Positions 1 through 7,168 of a stretch of DNA of 54,245 nt are shown piece by piece. Within the stretch, counting starts at the first letter, position 1; the number at the start of each line of letters is the position of its first letter. The notes under the pieces were generated by a model that did no database searches, had not been told where the DNA came from, and saw only the letters and a list, made by a program, of their open reading frames with translations. Position numbers and translations under genes: made by a program. Origin of the DNA: Azospirillum sp. B21 (GTDB lineage Bacteria; Pseudomonadota; Alphaproteobacteria; Azospirillales; Azospirillaceae); contig NZ_VTTO01000026.1 of assembly GCF_008364825.1 (NCBI RefSeq), forward strand, positions 1 through 54,245. The letters are read 5' to 3'.

Positions 1-24
1 CACCGTCAAGCCTAAGCCTGACCT

Positions 25-117
25 ACTGACATTCCTACTTTGCGCAAACCACTGACATTTCTATCCGGTTGCAACATTTGTTGTAGGCGCATGTAGGCGC
101 AATGTCAGAATGTCAGT
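25..117. repeat. Array of CTGACATT octamers, possible IS21-like end
   Basis: The octamer CTGACATT occurs at 26-33 and 52-59, and its reverse complement AATGTCAG occurs twice in tandem at 101-116. Just before these, the 10-mer TGTAGGCGCA is repeated in tandem at 82-101. Segment 25-50 and the reverse complement of 92-117 form a longer imperfect inverted repeat. Multi-repeat termini of this kind are known from IS21-family elements, so this may be a remnant of one or two ends. It could also be an operator array for the gene at 278. No transposase is in the window. Confidence 0.4.
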
Positions 118-277
118 CCCTCGCAACATAGAAGTGTCGGCATCCTGATCGGCGGCGCCGCCACCCCGGCAATATGTGCAGAATTTTCCAAGCCGGCCTT
201 GAACCGACAAGACCGCCATCGCGGCGATGTCCGATGCTGCCGTTTCTCCCACCGGCAACAATGGGAAAGCGACAGCC

Positions 278-982
278 ATGTCCGCACCGGCCGCAACCGG
301 CAACTCCCCCCTGCCCTGGCTTCTGCTTCTTCTGTCGGTGACGACGGGGCTGGTCGATGCCATCAGCGTTCTCGGCCTGGGCAAGGTCTTCACCGCCAAC
401 ATGACCGGCAACGTCGTCTTCCTCGGTTTCGCCGCCGCCGGTACGCCCGGCTTCCTGGTCATGCCGGCGGTTACGGCACTGGCGTCCTTCCTTGCCGGCG
501 CCCTGATCGCTGGCCGAGTCGGCAGGATGCTGGCGGGACGGCCGATGCGGCATTGGCTGCTGGCTGCGGCCCTGTTCGAGACGTCGCTGTTCTGGATCGC
601 CGCGATGGTCGCCGCCGGTTTCGATGTCGGCACGCAGGCTCCCGCGTCCGGCTTGTATGCGATCATCGCCCTGACCGGTTTCGCCATGGGCTTCCGCAAC
701 GCCACGGTCCGGCAGTTGAAGGTACCCGACCTCACCACGACGGTCCTCACCCTGACCCTGACCGGGCTGGCGGCGGATTCCAGCCTTGCCGGCGGCGCCA
801 ACACCAATGCGGCACGCCGGATGGCCAGCGTCGCAGCGATCTTCCTCGGTGCCGTGATCGGCGCTGTCATGGTGACGCAGAGCGGTCTGGTGCTTCCCCT
901 GGTCGTCGTCGGCGCGCTGGTGCTGGCGGGGACCGCGGTTTGCGCGCTTCATCCGGTGGCGGCCGCGCCGGCCGCGGCCTGA
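278..982 (+). CDS. DUF1275 (YoaK-like) membrane protein
   Basis: This is a small integral membrane protein of about 234 residues with roughly six hydrophobic segments. It begins with the family-typical N-terminal stretch LLLLLSVTTGLVDAISVLGL followed by FTANMTGNVVFLG. These motifs match the DUF1275/YoaK family, whose biochemical role is not established. An in-frame ATG at 227 gives 251 residues but has no visible ribosome binding site, whereas the ATG at 278 follows GGGAAAG by 8 bases, so I prefer 278. It ends 17 bases before the TMEM175-like gene and is probably co-transcribed with it. The upstream region carries the octamer array at 25-117. Confidence 0.85.
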   Translation: MSAPAATGNSPLPWLLLLLSVTTGLVDAISVLGLGKVFTANMTGNVVFLGFAAAGTPGFLVMPAVTALASFLAGALIAGRVGRMLAGRPMRHWLLAAALFETSLFWIAAMVAAGFDVGTQAPASGLYAIIALTGFAMGFRNATVRQLKVPDLTTTVLTLTLTGLAADSSLAGGANTNAARRMASVAAIFLGAVIGAVMVTQSGLVLPLVVVGALVLAGTAVCALHPVAAAPAAA

Positions 983-999
983 CGCCGGAGATCGGATCC

Positions 1000-1575
1000 A
1001 TGAAGGCCGGCCGGCTGGAGGCGTTCACCGACGGGGTGGTGGCGATCGTCATCACCATCATGGTGCTGGAATTGAAGGTGCCGGCGGACGGCAGCCTCGC
1101 CGCCCTGGCGGAGCGCATTCCCATCCTGCTGGCCTATGTGCTGTCCTTCATCAATGTCGGGCTCTACTGGAACAACCATCACCATCTGTGGCAGGCGACC
1201 GCGCGCATCGACGGGCGGGTGCTGTGGGCGAATCTTTTCCTGCTGTTCTGGCTGTCGCTGGTGCCCTTCGTCATCCGCTGGCTCGATGAAAGCGCCTTCT
1301 CGCCGGTGGCGACGGCGGCCTATGGCGTCGTCCTCGGCATGGCGGCGGTCGGCTACAACCTGACCGAACGGGCGATCATCGCCTGCGGCGGGCGGGATTC
1401 GGCGGTGGCGCGAGCCGTCGGCTCCGACCGGAAGGGCAAGATCAGCATGGCGTTCTACGCCATTGCCATTCCCTTGGCCTTCGTCCTGCAGTCGTTGTCC
1501 ATCCTGCTCTACGTGTCGGTGATCCTGCTGTGGCTGGTGCCGGACCGGCGGATCGAGCGCGCCCTGGAGGAATGA
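1000..1575 (+). CDS. TMEM175-like (DUF1211) potassium channel-type protein
   Basis: The product is 191 residues with about six hydrophobic helices. It opens with RLEAFTDGVVAIVITIMVLE, matching the R-x3-F-S/T-D signature of TMEM175/DUF1211 proteins, whose bacterial members form potassium-selective channels. The histidine-rich segment YWNNHHHLW around residues 60-68 is also typical of the family. The ATG at 1000 is 17 bases after the preceding stop and puts the family signature at residue 5; longer in-frame starts would read through the upstream gene. It is convergent with the ferric-reductase-like gene, with only 7 bases between the stop codons. Confidence 0.85.
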   Translation: MKAGRLEAFTDGVVAIVITIMVLELKVPADGSLAALAERIPILLAYVLSFINVGLYWNNHHHLWQATARIDGRVLWANLFLLFWLSLVPFVIRWLDESAFSPVATAAYGVVLGMAAVGYNLTERAIIACGGRDSAVARAVGSDRKGKISMAFYAIAIPLAFVLQSLSILLYVSVILLWLVPDRRIERALEE

Positions 1576-1582
1576 CGGACGA

Positions 1583-2923
1583 TCACCGCATTTCGAAAAG
1601 CTCCTGGTGGAAGCGCCGCTCCACCTGCAGGCCCTGGGCCGCGAAATCCTGCCGCAGCGCCTGCCCGAAGCCTGTCGGGCCGCAGAACCAGATGCTGGCA
1701 TTGCGCCAGTCAGGCACCGCCGCGCGAATGCGCTCGCCGTCCAGACGGCCGTTGTGGCCATCGACCAGAATGTGGAGGGTTATCCCCGCAGCCGCTGCAT
1801 CGGCCGTGAGCTTGGCGATTGCGTCCTCGTCATAGTCGCGCGTGGTGTGGAAGAAGTGGATGGTTTGCGGCGGTCGCTCCGGATGCATCCCGAGATACTT
1901 CATGCGGGCGATGAAGGGCGTCACGCCGATCCCGCCGCCCACCCAGATCTGGTGAGGGCGGTCGTCATCGAAGGTGAAGCAGCCGTATGGTCCCTCGACC
2001 ATCACTGCTTGACCGATCCGCAGATTTTCCCGCAGGCGCCGCGTATGGTCGCCCAACGCCTTGATCACGAAGGTGATGCGCTGCTCGGCCTCGTTCCAGG
2101 CCGAGGCGATGGTATAGGGATGCGCGCCCTCCGCAGCGTCCGACGTGGCGAAAGCGAACTGGCCCGCCTTGTGCCCCGGCCATCCCTGCGGCACGTCGAT
2201 CTCGGCCTCGAGCACGCGCAGGGCCGGATAGTAATGGAGAGTGCGAATGCTGCCCGGAACCCGGCGGTCGATTCCGACTCGGCCCAGCAGAGCCACGACG
2301 GCGGCCCATGTGCCGCCGGCAAGCAGCACCCCCAGGAGCCAGCCGATGGGCGCAGTCCAGTAAGCGAAGTCGGTGAGCACGACGGTGTGGAACACCAGCA
2401 CCAGATAGGTGATCGCCAGCAGCCGGTGCATCTTGAAGAACATCCGGTAGGGCACGTTCTTGATCAGCGCGAGCGCGATCAGCACCAGGGCGGCATAGAA
2501 CGCCCATTCGCCGATCGCCTCCGCCGTGCCGCGAAGGTCCATGAGCGACTGAGCGACAGGGTTCTCCAACGGGGCACGCGGGCCACGCCGCGGCCGGTCC
2601 AGCCAGCCCCAGCCCACTGCCCATTTCGTTCCCTGCGCCCAAAGCCAGTGGGCGATTGCGAAGACGAGAGCGCCGATGCCCAGCCATTTGTGCAGGCGGT
2701 ACATCTTGTCGAGGCCGCCGAACCACCTCTCGGGCCAGCGGGGGCGCAGCGCCAGGATCATGGCGACGCTCATGCAGCCGATGGCAATCACACCGCTATA
2801 CTGGACCATGCTGGAGCGGAATGGGAAATAGCCGGTCCACTGGAACACCGAGGCATCGGCAGAGAGCCACAGCACGGTCAACAGCGCCAGCAGGCCCCAA
2901 AAGGAAAGTTTGACCCTCTGCAT
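1583..2923 (-). CDS. Ferric-reductase-like transmembrane flavocytochrome
   Basis: The 446-residue protein has an N-terminal membrane domain with about six helices and a C-terminal FAD/NAD(P)H oxidoreductase domain. Histidines at 78/92 and 166/179 are spaced as in di-haem ferric-reductase/NOX domains. HPYTIAS at 268-274 is the flavin-binding motif, GGGIGVTPFIARM begins the nicotinamide site and FCGPTGFG lies near the C terminus. It should pass electrons from cytoplasmic NAD(P)H across the inner membrane; the acceptor cannot be read from sequence. The start at 2923 follows AAGGAGG by 9 bases, so the 13-residue longer frame is rejected. It is divergent from the MFS exporter gene across a 332-base regulatory region. 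Confidence 0.88.
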   Translation of the reverse strand: MQRVKLSFWGLLALLTVLWLSADASVFQWTGYFPFRSSMVQYSGVIAIGCMSVAMILALRPRWPERWFGGLDKMYRLHKWLGIGALVFAIAHWLWAQGTKWAVGWGWLDRPRRGPRAPLENPVAQSLMDLRGTAEAIGEWAFYAALVLIALALIKNVPYRMFFKMHRLLAITYLVLVFHTVVLTDFAYWTAPIGWLLGVLLAGGTWAAVVALLGRVGIDRRVPGSIRTLHYYPALRVLEAEIDVPQGWPGHKAGQFAFATSDAAEGAHPYTIASAWNEAEQRITFVIKALGDHTRRLRENLRIGQAVMVEGPYGCFTFDDDRPHQIWVGGGIGVTPFIARMKYLGMHPERPPQTIHFFHTTRDYDEDAIAKLTADAAAAGITLHILVDGHNGRLDGERIRAAVPDWRNASIWFCGPTGFGQALRQDFAAQGLQVERRFHQELFEMR

Positions 2924-3094
2924 GGCGAGTGTCCTCCTTCTGTGCCGCCGGGTAAGCGGCACTGCGCAAATATGATTTTGCTAATGGTGGCGCCTGGCAA
3001 GCCCATTCCATGAAACGCAGCCATACGTACCTTGAACAGGTTCGCATCACATAAAATCCGGTGGCAAAGCAGGTCATCTGCGCACCCCCCCCCG

Positions 3095-3120
3095 AAATAC
3101 ATCCGCAGTCGGATATATTT
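3095..3120. promoter_or_regulatory. Hyphenated dyad, candidate operator of the MFS gene
   Basis: Arms AAATACATCCG (3095-3105) and CGGATATATTT (3110-3120) are inverted repeats with one mismatch in 11, separated by CAGT. The right arm contains TATATT (3114-3119), a plausible -10 box for the MFS gene, so a bound repressor would block that promoter. No regulator gene lies next to it, so the binding protein is unknown. Confidence 0.5.
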
Positions 3121-3208
3121 CACTTCACAACCGGCCGCTTGCCGCCTATGATCCCGCTTCTCTGCGCAACGTCGTTCCGGCTGCCGATTTGGCCGGCGTC
3201 GCGTACTC

Positions 3209-3227
3209 CGCCCGGTTCGGGCGTTTT
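3209..3227 (+). terminator. Terminator-like hairpin in the MFS leader (possible attenuator)
   Basis: CGCCCG (3209-3214) and CGGGCG (3218-3223) form a 6-bp G/C stem with a GTT loop, followed by TTTT. It lies 29 bases before the MFS start codon on the same strand. If transcription begins near 3125, this would be a premature terminator in the leader. The stem is short and its activity is unproven. Confidence 0.4.
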
Positions 3228-3255
3228 GATCCGTCGTGTTTTGCAAGGCTGTTCC

Positions 3256-4503
3256 ATGTCTTCCGTTCTTCGGCCGCGCAAGGCCGCAATCGCTTTCATT
3301 CTGGTCACCGCAGCGCTCGACATCGTGGCAATGGGCATCGTCATTCCGGTGCTGCCGGCTCTGATCGAGGAGTTCGCCGGGCCCGATGCGCAGGCCGGCA
3401 CCATCAACGGTGCGCTGGTGGCACTGTGGGCGCTGATGCAGTTCTTCTGCTCTCCGGTGATCGGTTCGCTTTCGGACCGGTTCGGGCGGCGGCCGGTGAT
3501 CCTGCTGTCGGCCCTGGGACTGGCGGTGGATTACGTGCTGATCGCGGTGGCGCCGAACCTGTGGTGGCTGGTGGTCGGCCGGGCAATTGCCGGCATCACC
3601 TCCTCCAGCTTCACCACCGTATTCGCCTATATGGCCGACGTGACGCCGCCGGAGCAGCGGGCGCGGGCCTATGGCCTGATCGGCGCCGCGTTCAGCGCCG
3701 GATTCATTGCCGGCCCCCTCCTGGGCGGGGTGTTGGGAGAGCTGTCGCCGCGCGCGCCCTTCTGGGCGGCCGGGGCGCTCAGCGGGCTGGCCTTCCTCTA
3801 TGGTCTGGCCGTTCTGCCGGAATCGCTGGCGGTGGAACACCGGATGGCTTTTTCCTGGCGCCGGGCCAATCCGTTTGGCGCGCTGCGTCTGCTGCGGTCC
3901 CACTCCGAGTTGTCGGGGCTGGCCCTGGTCAATTTCATGCTCCATTTCTCCCACAACGTCTTCCCTGCGGTCTTCGTGCTCTATGCCGCGCATCGGTACG
4001 GCTGGAGCGCTTGGGACGTCGGGCTTCTTCTGGCGGTGGTCGGCGCGTTGGACATGGTCATGCAGGGGCTGGTCGTGTCGCGCATGGTGAAGTGGCTGGG
4101 CGACCGCGGCACGATGGTGGTCGGCTTGTTCGGCGGGGCCGGCGGGCTGACCTGCATGGGGCTGGCGCCGGACGGCGGCTGGTTCGCGCTGGCCATCCTG
4201 CCGAACGCGTTGTGGGGTCTGGCAATGCCGACCATCCAGTCGCTGATGACGCAGCGGGTCTCCCCCTCCGAACAGGGCCAGTTGCAGGGCGCCAACATGA
4301 GCGTGGCGAGTGTTGCCGGCATCGTGGCGCCGGTCTTCTTCGGAGCGGTCTATTCCGCCTCCGTCGGGGCCGAGCCGCTGTTTCCCCATTCGGGCGCGGC
4401 CTTCGTCAGCGCGGCACTGGTGCTGCTGGTGGGAGCGGTGATCGGCTGGGTGGTGGCGCGGCGCAACGGCCGGGCGGAAGAGGCGGGCGGCGCCGCGGCC
4501 TGA
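3256..4503 (+). CDS. TetA-like MFS efflux transporter
   Basis: This 415-residue, 12-helix major facilitator carries the motif-A loop GSLSDRFGRRPVILLS between helices 2 and 3 and resembles the TetA/TCR drug:proton antiporter group. Such proteins export small molecules across the inner membrane using the proton gradient; the substrate here is unknown. The open frame extends 65 codons upstream, but that part is not hydrophobic and reads through the leader hairpin. ATG 3256, preceded by AAGGCT, starts the protein just before helix 1. No tetR-type gene is adjacent, although an operator-like dyad and an attenuator-like hairpin lie upstream. Confidence 0.88.
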   Translation: MSSVLRPRKAAIAFILVTAALDIVAMGIVIPVLPALIEEFAGPDAQAGTINGALVALWALMQFFCSPVIGSLSDRFGRRPVILLSALGLAVDYVLIAVAPNLWWLVVGRAIAGITSSSFTTVFAYMADVTPPEQRARAYGLIGAAFSAGFIAGPLLGGVLGELSPRAPFWAAGALSGLAFLYGLAVLPESLAVEHRMAFSWRRANPFGALRLLRSHSELSGLALVNFMLHFSHNVFPAVFVLYAAHRYGWSAWDVGLLLAVVGALDMVMQGLVVSRMVKWLGDRGTMVVGLFGGAGGLTCMGLAPDGGWFALAILPNALWGLAMPTIQSLMTQRVSPSEQGQLQGANMSVASVAGIVAPVFFGAVYSASVGAEPLFPHSGAAFVSAALVLLVGAVIGWVVARRNGRAEEAGGAAA

Positions 4504-4553
4504 GCGGTGCCCCTTCCCTGCCCCCCTAACCTACGGGTGGCCCTTGCACCGGC

Positions 4554-4569
4554 TGTGGGGCGTCCCACA
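4554..4569 (+). terminator. Weak hairpin after the MFS gene
   Basis: TGTGGG (4554-4559) and CCCACA (4564-4569) pair perfectly around a 4-base loop, 50 bases after the MFS stop. There is no T-run, so it is only a possible terminator. Confidence 0.25.
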
Positions 4570-4695
4570 TAGCTGCCGGCAATCCCGCACAATGTCCCAT
4601 TGCTCCGCTGCGTTATCAGCGGTGGGAATTTGCGGGCCGACAAGGTATGACTGTCGGCTTCCATCCGCATTGACAGCTGAGACCCGGAGAACGCG

Positions 4696-6822
4696 ATGCT
4701 CGCGGCCCCCAACCTGTTCGCCCACCGCCCGGACCGGAGCGTGCGCCCCAAGGCGGCGCCCTTCCTGCCGATGTCGCGTGCGGAAATGGACCGGCTGGGC
4801 TGGGACCAGTGCGACGTCATCGTCGTCACCGGCGACGCCTATGTCGACCATCCCAGCTTCGGCATGGCGATCATCGGCCGGCTGCTGGAAGCACAGGGCT
4901 TGCGCGTCGGCATCATCGCCCAGCCAGACTGGAGCAGTGCGGAGCCGTTCAAGATCCTGGGCAAGCCGCGGCTGTTCTGGGGCGTGACCGGCGGCAACAT
5001 GGATTCGATGGTCAACCACTACACGGCCGACCGCCGCCTGCGCCACAACGACAGCTACACGCCGAACGACGAGGGCGGCAAGCGGCCCGACCGCGCGGTC
5101 ATCGTCTATTCCCAGCGCTGCCGCGAAGCCTTCAAGGACGTGCCCATCGTCCTGGGCGGCATCGAGGCGTCCTTGCGCCGCATCGCCCAGTACGATCATT
5201 GGAGCGAGAAGATCCGCCGCTCCGTTCTGGTCGATTCCAAGGCGGACATGCTGGTCTACGGCAACGCCGAACGCGCCATCATCGAGATCGCCCAGCGTGC
5301 GCTGAAGGGGGAGTCGCCCAAGGCGATGACCGACATCCGCGGCACCGCGATCATGCGCTCGTCCCTGCCGGAAGGCTGGACGGTGGTCGACAGCAGCTCC
5401 ATCGACGATCCGTCGGCCCCGGTGTCGCCGCGCGCCGCCGGCGCCGACCGCATGGCGGTGCGCCTGCCCAGCTACGAGCAGGTGACGGCCGATAAGGTGC
5501 TCTACGCCCATGCCAGCCGCGTGCTGCACCAGGAGAGCAACCCCGGCAACGCCCGCGCACTGGTCCAGCGCCACGGCGACCGCGACGTGTGGCTGAACCC
5601 GCCGCCGATCCCGCTGGAAACCAACGAGATGGACGGCGTCTACGATCTTCCCTACGCCCGTGCGCCGCATCCGTCCTACGGCGATGCGCGCATTCCGGCC
5701 TGGGAGATGATCCGCTTCTCGGTGAACATCATGCGCGGCTGTTTCGGCGGCTGTTCCTTCTGTTCGATCACCGAGCATGAGGGGCGCATCATCCAGAGCC
5801 GGTCCGAAGGGTCAATCCTGCGCGAGATCGAGCATATCCGCGACAAGACCAAGGGCTTCACCGGCGTCATCTCCGACATGGGCGGGCCGACCGCCAACAT
5901 GTATCGCCTTGCCTGCAAGGACAAGGAGACGGAATCCGTCTGCCGGCGTCCGTCCTGCGTCTTCCCGGACATCTGCAAGAACCTGAACACCGACCACTCG
6001 TCGCTGGTGCAACTCTACCGCAAGGCCCGTGCGGTGCCGGGGGTGAAGAAGATCCACATCGCGTCCGGCCTGCGCTACGACCTCGCCGTCCGCAATCCGG
6101 AATATGTCAAGGAGCTGGTGACCCACCATGTCGGCGGCTACCTGAAGATTGCGCCGGAACACACCGAGCCGGGTCCGCTGGCGAAGATGATGAAGCCCGG
6201 CATGGGCGCCTATGACGAATTCAAGCGGATGTTCGACAAGGCGGCGAAGGAGGCGGGGAAGAAGCTCTACCTGATCCCCTACTTCATCGCCGCCCATCCC
6301 GGCACCACGGACGAGGACATGATGAACCTCGCCCTGTGGCTGAAGCGGAACGGCTTCAAGGCGGATCAGGTGCAAACCTTCCTGCCCTCGCCGATGTCGC
6401 TGGCGACCGCCATGTACCACAGCGAGCGCAATCCCCTGCGCCCGGTGCGCCGCGTCGGGTCGGAGATGGTGTCGTCGGCGAAGGGGCTGAAGCAGCGCCG
6501 GCTGCACAAGGCCTTCCTGCGCTACCACGATCCGGAGAACTGGCCGATCCTGCGCGAGGCGCTGAAGCGCATGGGCCGCGAGGATTTGATCGGACCGGGC
6601 GAGGAGCATCTGATCCCCGCTTGGCAGCCGGTCGGCGCTACCGCCAAGCCGCGGGAGAAGGGGCCGAAAGGCAAGACCTTCCTCACCCAGCAGGCCGGCC
6701 AGGGCCGCCGCGTGGTGCCGCCGGTGGGCAAGGCGGCGGGGGCGAAGCCGGCTGGGGGCAAACCGGTTGGCACGAACCCGACCGGCATGAAGCCGCGCCA
6801 GACGAACCTGAAGGGACGCTGA
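4696..6822 (+). CDS. YgiQ-family (UPF0313) radical SAM protein
   Basis: The 708-residue product matches the YgiQ family in length and layout. It has an N-terminal segment with GDAYVDHPSFG, then a radical-SAM core with Cys349, Cys353 and Cys356 in RGCFGGCSFC, which would ligate a 4Fe-4S cluster. The catalysed reaction is not established for the family. The last 45 or so residues form a low-complexity basic tail rich in K, P and G with repeated GKPVG-like units, which looks disordered. ATG 4696 follows GGAGA. It appears to be a single-gene unit, with 192 bases upstream and 346 downstream. Confidence 0.92.
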   Translation: MLAAPNLFAHRPDRSVRPKAAPFLPMSRAEMDRLGWDQCDVIVVTGDAYVDHPSFGMAIIGRLLEAQGLRVGIIAQPDWSSAEPFKILGKPRLFWGVTGGNMDSMVNHYTADRRLRHNDSYTPNDEGGKRPDRAVIVYSQRCREAFKDVPIVLGGIEASLRRIAQYDHWSEKIRRSVLVDSKADMLVYGNAERAIIEIAQRALKGESPKAMTDIRGTAIMRSSLPEGWTVVDSSSIDDPSAPVSPRAAGADRMAVRLPSYEQVTADKVLYAHASRVLHQESNPGNARALVQRHGDRDVWLNPPPIPLETNEMDGVYDLPYARAPHPSYGDARIPAWEMIRFSVNIMRGCFGGCSFCSITEHEGRIIQSRSEGSILREIEHIRDKTKGFTGVISDMGGPTANMYRLACKDKETESVCRRPSCVFPDICKNLNTDHSSLVQLYRKARAVPGVKKIHIASGLRYDLAVRNPEYVKELVTHHVGGYLKIAPEHTEPGPLAKMMKPGMGAYDEFKRMFDKAAKEAGKKLYLIPYFIAAHPGTTDEDMMNLALWLKRNGFKADQVQTFLPSPMSLATAMYHSERNPLRPVRRVGSEMVSSAKGLKQRRLHKAFLRYHDPENWPILREALKRMGREDLIGPGEEHLIPAWQPVGATAKPREKGPKGKTFLTQQAGQGRRVVPPVGKAAGAKPAGGKPVGTNPTGMKPRQTNLKGR

Positions 6823-7168
6823 TCCGCAGGCGGCGCCTCCACCGAAGAGGTAATGGCGCCTGCGCAGCAACTTTGTTATACCGTCTTGTCGTTTCATTTC
6901 CTGCCGAACGGGAGGCCGCATGCGTACCAAGTGCCTGCTGAACACTCCCGCGCCGGCCAGCCGCGTCCTTTCGGACCGCCACTCCTAGGTCCGGCGCAAG
7001 GCGGCATCAGCGCAGGCTGTCCCAAGCCCCGCACCGCTTCCATTCCGCTCTTTCCCGAACGGCGTCGCCGACCCCGGCCCCAGCTTGGCAATGTGCCGGC
7101 TCAGGGCCGGTGGCCTGCCCGCCGTGGAGCCGGCGCTTCGCCGCCGGCCCTGCCTCGGTTGGACTCCC
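6823..7168 (+). other. 346-base stretch before the ABC gene
   Basis: No supported gene lies here. It contains one short possible leader frame (6920-6988) with a ribosome-binding-like GGGAGG, and a G/C-rich segment at about 7085-7165 with several short inverted repeats of CCGGC type just before the ABC start codon. An in-frame ATG at 7085 would extend the ABC protein by 28 non-family residues and is not preferred. Confidence 0.5.
6920..6988 (+). CDS. Possible 22-codon leader ORF
   Basis: ATG 6920 is preceded by GGGAGG at 5 bases and opens a 22-codon frame beginning MRTKCLLNTP and ending in TAG. It lies 180 bases upstream of the ABC transporter on the same strand. It has no similarity I recognise; it could be an upstream ORF or chance. 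Confidence 0.2.
   Translation: MRTKCLLNTPAPASRVLSDRHS

Larger units (their letters stand above)
2924..3255. other. 332-base divergent regulatory region without a gene
   Basis: This stretch separates the ferric-reductase-like gene from the MFS gene. It holds the ferric-reductase ribosome binding site at 2933-2939, a run of nine C at 3085-3093, a 26-base dyad at 3095-3120 that includes a possible -10 box TATATT, and a terminator-like hairpin at 3209-3227. I see no convincing gene in it. Confidence 0.6.

Noticed and set aside
4554..4569. Strong terminator after the MFS gene
   Set aside because: The stem has only 6 pairs and no T-run, so it is kept as a low-confidence feature and not used as evidence.
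6653..6822. The K/P/G repeats at the YgiQ C terminus as a frameshifted or fused domain
   Set aside because: The frame is continuous and such disordered basic tails are common in high-GC YgiQ proteins.
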